Shown: positions 1 to 8,476 of the stretch, in pieces
Layout: each line of letters begins with the position of its first letter
How positions within the stretch are numbered: the stretch's first letter is position 1
Source: Pseudomonas fluorescens
GTDB taxonomy: Bacteria; Pseudomonadota; Gammaproteobacteria; Pseudomonadales; Pseudomonadaceae
NCBI RefSeq assembly: GCF_902497995.1
Contig: NZ_CABVII010000007.1
Coordinates: 1-64,000 of the forward strand
Direction: 5' to 3'
Length of the DNA: 64,000 nucleotides
Made by a program: the position numbers and the translations under genes
The notes under the pieces: generated by a model
What the model was told of the DNA's origin: nothing
Databases searched by the model: none
The model's input: the letters and a program-made list of their open reading frames with translations, nothing else

Positions 1-162
1 CTCCTACTGGCCTTCGAGGCCTGACTGTAATCGGCATGCCACGAGCTCTTCCAATTTTGGCCAGAAGCCGATGACGGCTTCCTCGAATAGGCCTAATACA
101 TAGATGCAACGGGGCGGCAGTTTTTTTTGAAAGCGGGTAGACAGTGGGGGCGAGTCCATACA
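1..162. other. edge stretch, no gene assigned
   Basis: A minus-strand open frame ends at position 4 and could start at an ATG at 157-159, giving about 51 residues. It has no convincing ribosome binding site, I recognise no family, and longer versions run into the REP repeat next to it. It could be the tail of a gene lying to the left or a chance frame, so I leave it uncalled. Confidence 0.3.
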
Positions 163-270
163 TAGGAGCTGGCTTGTGGATCGCCGCACCGCAGCGAAGG
201 CGTCTTCACATCCAGCCAAGATGTCGACTGAACCACCGCTTTCGCCAGCAAGCCGGCTCCTACAGGGGGG
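163..270. repeat. REP pair (REPIN), 'GTAGGAGCCGGCTTGCTGGCG' class
   Basis: Two inverted copies of a Pseudomonas REP palindrome, TAGGAGCTGGCTTG on the left and CAAGCCGGCTCCTA on the right, flank a loop of about 75 bases. The left arm has diverged more than the right. It lies upstream of the glutamine-synthetase-family gene and may sit within its leader. Confidence 0.75.
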
Positions 271-382
271 GCTGCGTATACGCCATGAAGTATTTGTGTG
301 CCGGTGCTTGATATTCCGAACACGCGGAGCCTATTTTGTACGGGTCGCCGTTCGCGGCTCGCACAATAACAAGGATTGCGTC

Positions 383-1726
383 ATGACGACCGATGGCCAG
401 CGTTCACTCGCGCAGCGATTGACGGGCATTGATGAGATTGAATGTGTCACGCCGGACTTGAATGGCGTACCCCGTGGCAAGGTAATGACCGCCGAAGGTT
501 TTCTCGAAGGGCGACGTTTGCAGATGGCGCGAGGGGTGCTGCTGCAATGCATCATGGGCGGATATCCGCCAGCGCGTTTCTACGGCAGCGATGACGGCGA
601 CCTGGCGTTGGTGGCCGATCCTGAGCAGATCCACCGTTTGCCCTGGAGCAAGCAACCGCGAGCCTTGGCCATTTGTGATGCGGATGAGTTGACCGGCGAC
701 CGCTCGAGTCTGTCGACCCGCGGCCAGCTGAAGACCGTCATCGCGCGTTACACAGCCCTCGGCCTGGCACCGGTGGTGGCAACCGAGCTGGAATTTTTTG
801 TCTTCGCGCCCAACAACGACCCGACTCGACCCTTCCAACCACCGGTAGGCCTGGACGGTCGTCGCGAGGACGGTCATTCGGCCTTCAGCGTCAGTTCCAA
901 CAATGGCTTGCGGCCGTTCTTCAGGGAAGTCTATGAATGCATGGCGGCCTTGGGCTTGCCGCGCGATACCTTCATGCACGAGATGGGCGTCAGCCAGTTC
1001 GAGATCAACCTGTTGCACGGCGATCCGTTGCTGCTGGCCGACCAGACGTTCCTGTTCAAGCATCTGCTCAAGGAAGTCGCGCTCAAGCATGGCTTGATCG
1101 TGGTCTGCATGGCCAAACCGCTGGCGCACACGCCGGGCAGTTCGATGCACATTCACCAGAGCATCGTCGAGATCGGCACCGGGCGTAACGTGTTCAGCGA
1201 CGAAAGCGGTGAGCCGACCGCGACCTTCCGTCACTTCATTGCCGGTCAGCAGGCGGGCATGGCGGACTTCACCGCGTTGTTCGCGCCGAATGTGAACTCC
1301 TATCAGCGCTTGTGCCATCCGTTCGCCTCACCGAATAATGCCTGCTGGTCCCACGACAACCGGGCGGCCGGTTTGCGCATTCCGGCCAGTTCGCCGCTCG
1401 CCCGTCGGGTCGAGAACCGTTTGCCGGGGGCGGATGCCAATCCGTATCTGGCGATTGCCGCGAGCCTGGCGGCGGGGTTATATGGCATCGTAAATCGACT
1501 GCAGCCGAGCGAGGCGATTCAGGGTGAATTCGAGGTGCCGGATAATCTTTTATTGCCGTGTACCTTGCATGCCGCCCTCGAGCGTCTGACACGTAGTCAA
1601 TTGGCGAAGGAACTGTTTGGCCAGGAGTTCATCGAAGGCTACATCGCTTCGAAGACCTTGGAGTTGACCAGTTTTCTTGATGAAATTACTCCCTGGGAAC
1701 GGCGTGTTTTAGCGGCCCAGGCCTGA
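383..1726 (+). CDS. glutamine synthetase family protein (gamma-glutamylpolyamine synthetase-like)
   Basis: This 447-residue protein has the glutamine synthetase fold: an N-terminal beta-grasp part and a C-terminal catalytic part with the metal- and ATP-binding patterns ELEFFVF, HEMGVSQFEIN and SSMHIHQS, and the late NPYLAIAASLAAG segment. It ligates an amine to glutamate at the cost of ATP. The divergent N-terminus and the length resemble PuuA/SpuI-type gamma-glutamylputrescine synthetases more than GlnA. The open frame extends upstream to 176 through a REP element, so I take the ATG at 383, where the family's usual start falls. No other polyamine-catabolism gene is adjacent, so the substrate is unproven. 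Confidence 0.85.
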   Translation: MTTDGQRSLAQRLTGIDEIECVTPDLNGVPRGKVMTAEGFLEGRRLQMARGVLLQCIMGGYPPARFYGSDDGDLALVADPEQIHRLPWSKQPRALAICDADELTGDRSSLSTRGQLKTVIARYTALGLAPVVATELEFFVFAPNNDPTRPFQPPVGLDGRREDGHSAFSVSSNNGLRPFFREVYECMAALGLPRDTFMHEMGVSQFEINLLHGDPLLLADQTFLFKHLLKEVALKHGLIVVCMAKPLAHTPGSSMHIHQSIVEIGTGRNVFSDESGEPTATFRHFIAGQQAGMADFTALFAPNVNSYQRLCHPFASPNNACWSHDNRAAGLRIPASSPLARRVENRLPGADANPYLAIAASLAAGLYGIVNRLQPSEAIQGEFEVPDNLLLPCTLHAALERLTRSQLAKELFGQEFIEGYIASKTLELTSFLDEITPWERRVLAAQA

Positions 1727-1796
1727 CGATTCGTCGACTTCGGGCTATCTTTTCGGTTAGCCCGTTTCTCACTGCAAGGAGCCGCTCGGAACGCCG

Positions 1797-3173
1797 ATGC
1801 GCCAAATCTGGAAACCCTTTCGAGCGTTATATTTCGCCTCGCTGATGATGTTGATCGGCTCGGGCTTGCTGAGTACTTACCTGGCCTTGCGCCTGGCCGC
1901 CGATCATGTCGACAGCCTGTGGGTCGGTGCGTTGATGGCGGCCAACTATTTTGGCCTGGTGCTGGGTGGCAAGATCGGCCATCGGCTGATTGCGCGGGTC
2001 GGGCATATTCGAGCCTATTCGGCGTGTGCCGGGATCGTCGGTGCGGCGGTGCTTGGCCATGGCTTGGTGGACTGGCTGCCCGCATGGCTGTTTCTGCGGG
2101 TCATCGTCGGCCTCGGCATGATGTGCCAGTACATGGTCATCGAAAGCTGGCTCAACGAGCAGGCGGAAGCCAAGCAACGCGGCATCGTGTTCAGCGGCTA
2201 CATGATCGCGTCATACCTGGGGCTGGTGTTGGGCCAGCTGATTCTGGTCATGCATCCGGGGCTGGGCCTGGAGTTGCTGATGCTGGTCGCCCTGTGCTTC
2301 GCCCTGTGCCTGGTGCCGGTGACCCTGACCCAGCGGATTCACCCGGCGGCCTTGCACCCGGCGCCGATGGAACCACGGTTCTTCATCAAGCGCGTGCCGC
2401 AATCGTTGAGCACGGTGCTGGGGGCGGGGTTGATCGTCGGTTCGTTCTACGGTCTGGCGCCGCTGTACGCCTCGCAGCAAGGCTTGTCCACGGAGCAAGT
2501 CGGTTTGTTCATGGGTAGCTGCATTTTCGCCGGCCTGCTGGTGCAGTGGCCGCTGGGGTGGCTGTCCGATCGTTATGACCGGGCGCTGTTGATCCGCTGT
2601 TTTGCCTTCAGTCTCGCACTGGCTGCATTGCCGCTGGCGATCATGAAGCAGGTGCCGCTGGAGGTGCTGTTCCTCGCCGGTTTCCTTTGCTCGTTGGTGC
2701 AGTTCTGCCTGTATCCGTTGGCGGTGGCGTTCTCCAATGACCATGTCGAAGGTGATCGTCGGGTATCCCTGACGGCGATGCTGCTGGTGACCTATGGCGT
2801 CGGCGCCAGTATCGGACCGCTGGTGGCGGGGGTGCTGATGAAGCTGTTCGGCAGCCAGATGCTGTATGCCTTCTTCAGTTTCTTCGCGTTGGTGCTGGTA
2901 TGGCGGATTCGCCCCAAAGCGGTCACCAATCTGCACCAGGTGGACGATGCGCCGCTGCATCACGTCGCCATGCCGGACAGTATGTCGAGTTCACCGCTGG
3001 TGGTGTGCCTCGATCCACGGGTCGATGAGCAGGTGGTGCAGGAGCAGATGCAGAACCCGGTCGAACCTGAACCAGACCCCGCGCCTGAGCGTGAACCGCA
3101 GACTGAAGCCGATTCGTCCCCGGATGACGCTGACCTGGGCCGTGAGCAAAGCTTTTCCGAGGCCAGGCCTTAA
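1797..3173 (+). CDS. MFS transporter with acidic cytoplasmic tail
   Basis: A 458-residue inner-membrane protein with about twelve hydrophobic segments over the first 385 residues. It has the typical MFS loop GWLSDRYDRALLIR between helices 8 and 9, and the GKIGHRLIARVG loop near the start. The closest family I can name is the YcaD/arabinose-efflux-like group of proton-driven exporters; the substrate cannot be read. After the last helix there is a tail of about 70 residues rich in Glu, Asp and Pro, probably cytoplasmic. It is followed at once by a strong terminator. It lies 70 bp after the ligase gene and may share its transcript. Confidence 0.85.
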   Translation: MRQIWKPFRALYFASLMMLIGSGLLSTYLALRLAADHVDSLWVGALMAANYFGLVLGGKIGHRLIARVGHIRAYSACAGIVGAAVLGHGLVDWLPAWLFLRVIVGLGMMCQYMVIESWLNEQAEAKQRGIVFSGYMIASYLGLVLGQLILVMHPGLGLELLMLVALCFALCLVPVTLTQRIHPAALHPAPMEPRFFIKRVPQSLSTVLGAGLIVGSFYGLAPLYASQQGLSTEQVGLFMGSCIFAGLLVQWPLGWLSDRYDRALLIRCFAFSLALAALPLAIMKQVPLEVLFLAGFLCSLVQFCLYPLAVAFSNDHVEGDRRVSLTAMLLVTYGVGASIGPLVAGVLMKLFGSQMLYAFFSFFALVLVWRIRPKAVTNLHQVDDAPLHHVAMPDSMSSSPLVVCLDPRVDEQVVQEQMQNPVEPEPDPAPEREPQTEADSSPDDADLGREQSFSEARP

Positions 3174-3184
3174 CATCCGGGCAC

Positions 3185-3224
3185 AAAAAACGGGCAGTCA
3201 CCGCAAGGGGCTGCCCGTTTTTTT
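3185..3224. terminator. rho-independent terminator, probably bidirectional
   Basis: The stem CGGGCAG (3191-3197) pairs with CTGCCCG (3211-3217). It is flanked by an A-run on the left and a run of seven T on the right, so it can end both the MFS gene and the minus-strand flagellar transcript. Confidence 0.85.
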
Positions 3225-3235
3225 GGAGCGCCGTG

Positions 3236-3470
3236 TCAAAGATCGTCTTTGTCGAAGCGCCGCGCTTCGCGCTGAAGCTGATAGACGAACCGCTCGACCT
3301 GACGCTGCACCAATCCGCTCATGTTGTGAAAGCGTACACCGGCGAAGGTGGTAGAGATTCTTTCTTCGAAGTGCAGGTATCGCGGTAGCAGCGGGTATCG
3401 CCAGGTTGCCGGAGATCTCCAGAGGCGTGGTAAGCACCTTGGGTGGCTGCGGAGCTAAGGCATTGGGCAC
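3236..3470 (-). pseudogene. ycgR: ycgR-type PilZ flagellar brake gene, internally deleted and frameshifted
   Basis: Read from a GTG at 3470, the first ~24 residues ([17 protein letters not shown]) match the N-terminus I know for Pseudomonas YcgR. In another frame the last ~48 residues ([18 protein letters not shown], then [17 protein letters not shown] and a stop at 3236) match its C-terminus. The intact protein is about 248 residues; here about 500 bases holding the rest of the YcgR-N domain and nearly all of the PilZ c-di-GMP-binding domain are missing and the halves are out of frame. The octamer GGTATCGC occurs twice at the junction (about 3378-3405). The position just downstream of flgMN is where an intact ycgR normally lies. 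An assembly error is possible. Confidence 0.8.
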
Positions 3471-3562
3471 GGTTCATCAATCTCCAGACAAAATATGACT
3501 GCGGCTAGCCATCATTTTGCCAGCGTGTTTCGCGTCTTGATAGGGCGTGCTCAGCAGCAGGC

Positions 3563-4030
3563 TCAAGCCTGACTGAGCGGGCGCGGCTTCACAAGCGTGG
3601 AGAATGATCCGCTGGCATTGTAGAGCGCTGGCGGCTCGCCGCCGGTGAGGATTTTCAGCTGGGTGGCCGTGGCAGCCTGCTGCATCACAATAGACTGGCC
3701 ATTGTTGAGGTTGGCGGCCTGGCATTGGGCCAGAAGGTCGGTCAGCACATCGCTTTGCACCAGCAATTGATCACCGATGCTCGACTGGCTGGCCAGTTGC
3801 TCAAGGCCCTGGCGGTTGGTGGGAAGGTTGAGACTGGCGAGGATCTCACTGCGCTTGCGGCCATGCTGTTCAAGCAGAACGATCAATGCCTGTTTCTGCG
3901 CCAGAATCTCTTCGAGCAGCGGCATGTCGCGACCGTGCAAGGCGACGGATTCGGTTTGCAGCAACTGCAGCAAGTGTTGTGCGGGAGCAAAGTCGTCGGT
4001 GATCAATTGCAGCAGATGAGTGTCGTGCAT
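3563..4030 (-). CDS. flgN: FlgN-like flagellar export chaperone
   Basis: This 155-residue, mostly helical, Gln- and Leu-rich cytoplasmic protein has the FlgN family look (ITDDFAPAQHLLQLLQTE near the start, then a long amphipathic helix). FlgN binds the hook-filament junction proteins FlgK and FlgL before export. It lies directly after flgM on the same strand and is probably co-transcribed with it from the sigma-28 promoter upstream of flgM. The family is weakly conserved; the call rests on both sequence and position. Confidence 0.85.
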   Translation of the reverse strand: MHDTHLLQLITDDFAPAQHLLQLLQTESVALHGRDMPLLEEILAQKQALIVLLEQHGRKRSEILASLNLPTNRQGLEQLASQSSIGDQLLVQSDVLTDLLAQCQAANLNNGQSIVMQQAATATQLKILTGGEPPALYNASGSFSTLVKPRPLSQA

Positions 4031-4078
4031 GGCTGGCCTTGGGGTTTAAGCGTCCAAAAGCCTGGCGCGGGCCGTGGC

Positions 4079-4405
4079 CTAGCGCTGGGCTTCGAAGTTG
4101 AGCAGTTTGCTGGCGACGCGGTTGCTGTCGACTTTGTAGCTGCCATCGGCAATCGCTGCTTTCAACTCGGCCACTCGGGCTTTGTCGACGGCAGGCTGAT
4201 CGCGCAGCGTGTTAGTGGCCTTCTGCAACTGTTGAGCCTCGTTGCTGATGTGTACCGATTCCCCGCTCTTGACGGTACTGGCCTGTTCGGCCGGGGTACT
4301 GCGCGGCGCGGATTTGCCGGTTTCGGCAGTTTCCCTGGCAGCGCTGGTACGTGTACTGCCCGTCGGTAACGAGGAGCTGTTCAATCGGTTGATATCGATG
4401 ACCAT
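4079..4405 (-). CDS. flgM: anti-sigma-28 factor FlgM
   Basis: A 108-residue protein starting MVIDINRLN, with a disordered Ser/Thr-rich first half and a helical second half ([16 protein letters not shown], then SKLLNFE) typical of the FlgM sigma-28-binding region. FlgM holds FliA inactive until it is exported through the finished hook. Another ATG lies two codons upstream (4411), but MVID is the conserved family start. A near-ideal FliA promoter lies 37 bp upstream, implying feedback of FliA on its own inhibitor. Confidence 0.92.
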   Translation of the reverse strand: MVIDINRLNSSSLPTGSTRTSAARETAETGKSAPRSTPAEQASTVKSGESVHISNEAQQLQKATNTLRDQPAVDKARVAELKAAIADGSYKVDSNRVASKLLNFEAQR

Positions 4406-4441
4406 GATCATAAACCTCTGGGTATTTGGACGCTTGCCATG

Positions 4442-4468
4442 TTTTCGGCCATACCCGGCAAAACTTTA
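4442..4468 (-). promoter_or_regulatory. sigma-28 (FliA) promoter for flgM-flgN
   Basis: On the minus strand TAAA (4468-4465) and GCCGAAAA (4449-4442) are separated by exactly 15 bases, against a consensus of TAAA-N15-GCCGATAA. Confidence 0.8.
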
Positions 4469-4586
4469 GGCCCATTTCTCAATGAGATTGCGCGCGTCAG
4501 CGCGTGCCCTGCATGGCGCACAGTTTAGGGAACAGTCGGGTGGCGCGCTACATCTTCACCCACACGGAGTCCACCGACAGAGGACC

Positions 4587-5348
4587 CTACATGGCCACTT
4601 CCACCTGGCCAGGCGCGATGACTTGCGCCTTGATGACCCGCTGGGAGTTGAGGTTTTTCACTCGGATCTGTTCACGCATGCCGCCGTTGGACAGTGCTTC
4701 ACCCGGCATGCGCACGCTGAGCGTACCACTGCGGGCGGTAATCATCACTTGGTCGCCCTTGCTGATGACTTCAGCCTGTTCCAGATGCACCAGGGTAATG
4801 ACCTGGTCAGCGACCATGGGTCGGGTCAGTTTCTGCCCGATCGCCTGATCGACCGAGGTCAGGTAACCCTGATTGATCAGACTGATGTCACGCTCACGCA
4901 AGGTCACGTCTTCGGGCTCGACAATACCCGTGCGACGCAGGGGGCGGGTGGTGGTCACAATGTCGCGAAACAGGCGTACTTGAGCGGGCACGAAGACTGT
5001 CCAGGGGGAGGCGCCCTCGCAGCGAACCTTGACCGTGACCCGACCCAGCGGCCTGGCCGGACTCTCGAGGGTGGCTGTCAATTCCTTGTCGCACATCGGC
5101 ATGCGCAGGCGCGGGTCGAGCGGGTTGACCTGGATCTCGTAACGGCCTTCCGTCTGGCTGCTCGCCAGATAGTCTTCAACGGTGAATTCAAGAAAACCCT
5201 GAGTGACGCCGATAAGCCTGTCAGGCAAGGTAACCGTGTCAGCAATGGCAGGGCTGCCGGCGTTGAACAGGCACACGGCCGCCAGCACGCCGCACCATGG
5301 GTGGCAGTTGGAGGTCAGGCGTCGGAAAAATGTCGGGTCTGTGTTCAT
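4587..5348 (-). CDS. flgA: FlgA, P-ring assembly chaperone
   Basis: A 253-residue periplasmic protein with an N-terminal hydrophobic segment (WCGVLAAVCLFNAG) that looks like a signal peptide, and a C-terminal SAF domain (TRPLRRTGIVEPEDVTLRE, then IGQKLTRPMVADQVIT). FlgA assists assembly of FlgI into the flagellar P ring. The frame stays open far upstream, but the ATG at 5348 gives the normal length. It is divergent from cheV. A sigma-54-like motif lies so close to this ATG that the true start could be a little further in. Confidence 0.9.
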   Translation of the reverse strand: MNTDPTFFRRLTSNCHPWCGVLAAVCLFNAGSPAIADTVTLPDRLIGVTQGFLEFTVEDYLASSQTEGRYEIQVNPLDPRLRMPMCDKELTATLESPARPLGRVTVKVRCEGASPWTVFVPAQVRLFRDIVTTTRPLRRTGIVEPEDVTLRERDISLINQGYLTSVDQAIGQKLTRPMVADQVITLVHLEQAEVISKGDQVMITARSGTLSVRMPGEALSNGGMREQIRVKNLNSQRVIKAQVIAPGQVEVAM

Positions 5349-5360
5349 AAGCCTTAAAAA

Positions 5361-5375
5361 GCAAGCGCCGTGCCG
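5361..5375 (-). promoter_or_regulatory. possible sigma-54 promoter of flgA
   Basis: On the minus strand GGCAC-N5-TTGC matches the -24/-12 pattern except for the first T of TGGCAC. The predicted transcription start would be only about one base before the flgA ATG, which weakens the call. Confidence 0.35.
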
Positions 5376-5429
5376 TTTATTGATGAATGCGCGTCGCAAC
5401 ACACTTGGCGTTGGTGTAGGAGTCTGGGC

Positions 5430-6362
5430 ATGGCTGGTGTAATGGATTCGGTAAATCAACGCACGCAACTGGTTGGGCAGAATCGCCTTGAGCTGTTGTT
5501 GTTCCGTCTCGACGGCCAGCAGCTGTATGGGATCAACGTATTCAAGGTTCGTGAGGTGCTGCAATGCCCCAAACTGACCCTGATACCCAAGTCCAATCCT
5601 GTCGTGTGCGGTGTGGCGAGTATTCGTGGGGCGACTATTGCGATTCTCGATCTGGCGATGGCGACCGGTTCCGGTCGGTTGCGTGATCAAAGCAATCCCT
5701 TCGTGATCATTACGGAGTACAACACCAAGACCCAGGGTTTCCTGGTGCGCTCGGTGGAGCGCATCGTCAACATGAACTGGGAGGAGATCCATCCGCCGCC
5801 CAAGGGCACGGGGCGCGATCATTACCTGACGGCGGTGACCCGGGTCGACAATCAGCTGGTCGAAATCATCGACGTCGAAAAGGTGCTGGCGGAAGTGGCG
5901 CCGACACCGGAAGCGATTTCCGTCGGCGTGGTGGATGTCGACACCCGGTACAAGGCGTTGTCCTTGCGCGTGTTGACGGTCGACGACTCGTCGGTGGCGC
6001 GCAAGCAGGTCTCGCGTTGCCTGCAAACGGTCGGTGTCGAAGTGGTGGCGTTGAACGACGGCCGGCAAGCGCTGGATTACCTGCGCAAGTTGGTCGAGGA
6101 GGGCAAGAAGCCGGAGGAAGAGTTCCTGATGATGATTTCCGACATCGAAATGCCGGAAATGGACGGGTACACCCTGACGGCCGAGATCCGCAACGACCCG
6201 CGCATGCAAAAGCTTCATATCATCCTGCATACTTCGTTGTCGGGTGTGTTCAATCAGGCGATGGTCAAGAAAGTCGGTGCCGATGATTTCCTTGCAAAAT
6301 TCCATCCTGATGACCTGGCATCCCGGGTAGTCGACCGGATCAAAGCAGCAGACATCCGCTAG
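5430..6362 (+). CDS. cheV: CheV chemotaxis coupling protein
   Basis: A 310-residue cytoplasmic protein with a CheW-like coupling domain (about residues 15-160) followed by a receiver domain (about 180-305) with the acidic pocket VDDSSVARK, the phospho-acceptor in ISDIEMPEMDG, and the conserved Thr and Lys positions. CheV couples chemoreceptors to CheA and its phosphorylation is thought to tune adaptation. The start is the ATG at 5430; an upstream ATG at 5370 lacks support. It is divergent from flgA and 46 bp ahead of cheR, the usual Pseudomonas order. Confidence 0.93.
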   Translation: MAGVMDSVNQRTQLVGQNRLELLLFRLDGQQLYGINVFKVREVLQCPKLTLIPKSNPVVCGVASIRGATIAILDLAMATGSGRLRDQSNPFVIITEYNTKTQGFLVRSVERIVNMNWEEIHPPPKGTGRDHYLTAVTRVDNQLVEIIDVEKVLAEVAPTPEAISVGVVDVDTRYKALSLRVLTVDDSSVARKQVSRCLQTVGVEVVALNDGRQALDYLRKLVEEGKKPEEEFLMMISDIEMPEMDGYTLTAEIRNDPRMQKLHIILHTSLSGVFNQAMVKKVGADDFLAKFHPDDLASRVVDRIKAADIR

Positions 6363-6408
6363 GGGCCTTCTGCCCCTGGCGGTCAACACGATTTAAGAGG
6401 CGGCATTT

Positions 6409-7236
6409 TTGTCTACGGGTAATTTGGATTTCGAACAGTTCCGGGTCTTCCTGGAAAAAGCCTGTGGCATTTTGCTCGGTGAAAACAAGCAGTACCTGGT
6501 CTCGAGCCGTCTCAACAAACTGATGGAACAGCAAGGCATCAAGTCCCTGGGTGAGCTGGTCCAGCGCATCCAGACCCAGCCGCGCAGCGGTTTGCGCGAG
6601 AGGGTGGTGGATGCCATGACCACCAACGAAACCCTGTGGTTTCGTGACACCTATCCGTTTGAAGTGTTGAAGAACAAGGTGTTGCCCGAAGCGATCAAGA
6701 GCGCCCCTGGCCAGCGCCTGCGGATCTGGTCGGCGGCGTGCTCGTCGGGGCAGGAACCGTATTCGCTGTCGATGTCGATCGATGAGTTCGAGCGGGTCAA
6801 CATGGGCCACTTGAAAATGGGGGTGCAGATCGTTGCCACCGACCTGTCAGGCACCATGCTGACCCATTGCAAGAGCGGCGAGTACGACAGCCTGGCCATC
6901 GGCCGCGGTCTGTCACCCGAACGCCTGCAGCGTTATTTCGACCCCAAAGGGCCGGGGCGCTGGGCCATCAAGGCACCGATCAAGAGCCGGGCGGAGTTCC
7001 GCTCGTTCAACCTGCTGGACAGCTACGCGAGCCTGGGCAAGTTCGACATTGTGTTCTGCCGCAATGTGTTGATCTACTTCTCCGCCCAGTTGAAGAAAGA
7101 CATCCTGTTGCGGATTCACGGGACCTTGAAGCGCGGCGGTTATCTGTTCCTGGGCGCTTCCGAAGCACTGAACGGTTTGCCGGATCATTACCAGATGGTC
7201 CAGTGCAGTCCGGGGATCATTTACCAGGCGAAGTGA
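6409..7236 (+). CDS. cheR: CheR chemoreceptor glutamate methyltransferase
   Basis: A 275-residue protein with the N-terminal helical CheR domain and the SAM-dependent methyltransferase core: the AACSSGQEPYS SAM-binding loop, then ATDLSGTML and FCRNVLIYF. It methylates glutamates on chemoreceptors. The start is a TTG at 6409-6411 with AGAGG placed upstream; the first ATG would remove conserved sequence. It follows cheV and ends at a strong hairpin terminator before flgB. Confidence 0.94.
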   Translation: MSTGNLDFEQFRVFLEKACGILLGENKQYLVSSRLNKLMEQQGIKSLGELVQRIQTQPRSGLRERVVDAMTTNETLWFRDTYPFEVLKNKVLPEAIKSAPGQRLRIWSAACSSGQEPYSLSMSIDEFERVNMGHLKMGVQIVATDLSGTMLTHCKSGEYDSLAIGRGLSPERLQRYFDPKGPGRWAIKAPIKSRAEFRSFNLLDSYASLGKFDIVFCRNVLIYFSAQLKKDILLRIHGTLKRGGYLFLGASEALNGLPDHYQMVQCSPGIIYQAK

Positions 7237-7251
7237 TTGACTGGCAGCATC

Positions 7252-7285
7252 AAAAAACGGGAGTCCTCAGCGACTCCCGTTTTTT
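7252..7285 (+). terminator. rho-independent terminator after cheR
   Basis: ACGGGAGTC (7257-7265) pairs with GACTCCCGT (7272-7280), flanked by six A and followed by a T-run. Confidence 0.9.
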
Positions 7286-7318
7286 ATGCCTGCCAATATC
7301 CCATCAACACCACATGAC

Positions 7319-7413
7319 CCTGTAGGAGCGAGGCTTGCCTGCGAAGGCGGTGTGTCAGCAATGTTGATATCGACTGACACGACGCCTTCGCGGGCAAGCC
7401 TCGCTCCTACAGG
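7319..7413. repeat. REP pair (REPIN), 'GTAGGAGCGAGGCTTGCC' class
   Basis: Inverted arms at 7321-7349 and 7383-7411 surround a 33-base loop, between the cheR terminator and the flgB promoter. The loop itself contains a GTGTCAG/CTGACAC inverted repeat. Confidence 0.9.
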
Positions 7414-7541
7414 GCCATGTGTGTTCTTTAGCCATGTCAAGCGGCAGAAAAGCGGCAGGCAGCGGATACCGGTTGCCGCTTTTCTGGCATTGCCGGCTTG
7501 CCACTGCCCGCAAAGCCCCGGTTTACGGGCGCTTCTTGATT

Positions 7542-7557
7542 TGGCACGACGCTTGCT
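7542..7557 (+). promoter_or_regulatory. sigma-54 promoter of flgBCDE
   Basis: TGGCAC-GACGC-TTGCT matches the RpoN -24/-12 consensus at exact spacing. It lies about 50 bases before the flgB ATG, as expected for FleQ/FleR-dependent early flagellar operons of Pseudomonas. Confidence 0.88.
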
Positions 7558-7606
7558 TTTGCAAAAGTCATCCTACGAAAAATCAGGTCACCCGAAGGTA
7601 CGCGAC

Positions 7607-8014
7607 ATGAGCATCAGCTTCGATAAAGCGCTCGGTATCCACGAACAGGCCCTGGGCTTTCGCGCCCGGCGTGCCGAAGTCCTGGCCAACAACATCGCCA
7701 ACGCCGACACCCCGAACTACAAGGCTCGGGACCTGGACTTCTCGACAGTGCTCGCCGAGCAGAACGAGAAGACCAAGGGCGGCTCTTTCGCCTTGAATAT
7801 GACCAACAACCGTCATATCGAAGCCGAAGGCCTGGGTAATGGCGCTGAATCGCTGCTGTATCGCACGCCGATGCAAGCGTCGATCGACCAGAACACCGTG
7901 GATGCTCAGCTTGAGCAATCGGCCTATGCGGAAAATTCGGTCAACTTCCAGGCCAGCTTCACCCTGCTCAACAGCAAATTCAAAGGGTTGATCTCAGCCC
8001 TTCGTGGAGAATGA
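7607..8014 (+). CDS. flgB: FlgB proximal rod protein
   Basis: A 135-residue flagellar rod protein with the family signature LANNIANADTPNYKARD near residue 28-44. It is exported by the flagellar type III apparatus and joins FlgC, FlgF and FlgG in the rod. The open frame begins far upstream in the REP region; the ATG at 7607 fits the family start (MSISFDKALGIH) and lies downstream of the sigma-54 promoter. First gene of flgBCDE, with 3 bp to flgC. Confidence 0.95.
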   Translation: MSISFDKALGIHEQALGFRARRAEVLANNIANADTPNYKARDLDFSTVLAEQNEKTKGGSFALNMTNNRHIEAEGLGNGAESLLYRTPMQASIDQNTVDAQLEQSAYAENSVNFQASFTLLNSKFKGLISALRGE

Positions 8015-8017
8015 TTC

Positions 8018-8461
8018 ATGTCCCTCGCCAGCGTTTTCAACATTGCCGGCAGCGGCATGAGTGCCCAGACCACTCGCTTGAACACCGTCGCCAGTAACAT
8101 CGCCAACGCCGAGACCGTCTCGTCGAGCATCGACCAGACCTACCGCGCGCGTCATCCGGTGTTCGCCACCATGTTTCAGGGCGCCCAGAGTGGCGGCAGC
8201 GATTCGCTGTTCCAGAACCAGGACGCTGCCGGCCAGGGCGTGCAAGTGCTGGGCGTGGTCGAAGACCAGAGCAATCTGGACGCACGCTACGAGCCGAACC
8301 ATCCGGCGGCCGACGCCAAGGGCTATGTCTACTACCCCAACGTCAATGTGGTGGAAGAAATGGCCGACATGATTTCCGCGAGCCGTTCGTTCCAGACCAA
8401 CGCCGAAATGATGAACACCGCCAAGACCATGATGCAGAAGGTCCTGACCCTCGGTCAGTGA
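8018..8461 (+). CDS. flgC: FlgC proximal rod protein
   Basis: A 147-residue rod protein with the N-terminal rod motif TVASNIANAETV and a C-terminal helix (FQTNAEMMNTAKTMMQKVL) typical of rod, hook and filament proteins. It forms the proximal rod with FlgB and is translated 3 bp after it. Confidence 0.95.
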   Translation: MSLASVFNIAGSGMSAQTTRLNTVASNIANAETVSSSIDQTYRARHPVFATMFQGAQSGGSDSLFQNQDAAGQGVQVLGVVEDQSNLDARYEPNHPAADAKGYVYYPNVNVVEEMADMISASRSFQTNAEMMNTAKTMMQKVLTLGQ

Positions 8462-8476
8462 TAAGGGACGACTCAG

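Noticed and set aside
4..219. Minus-strand frame at the left edge
   Set aside because: Runs into a REP element, no clear ribosome site and no recognised family. It could be a gene end but cannot be supported.
5349..6389. N-terminal extension of the flgA frame across cheV
   Set aside because: It overlaps cheV completely on the other strand; FlgA has its normal length and signal peptide from 5348.
7489..7506. Second sigma-54-like motif (TGGCAT...TTGC) before flgB
   Set aside because: The spacing between the -24 and -12 parts is two bases too long; the motif at 7542 is exact.
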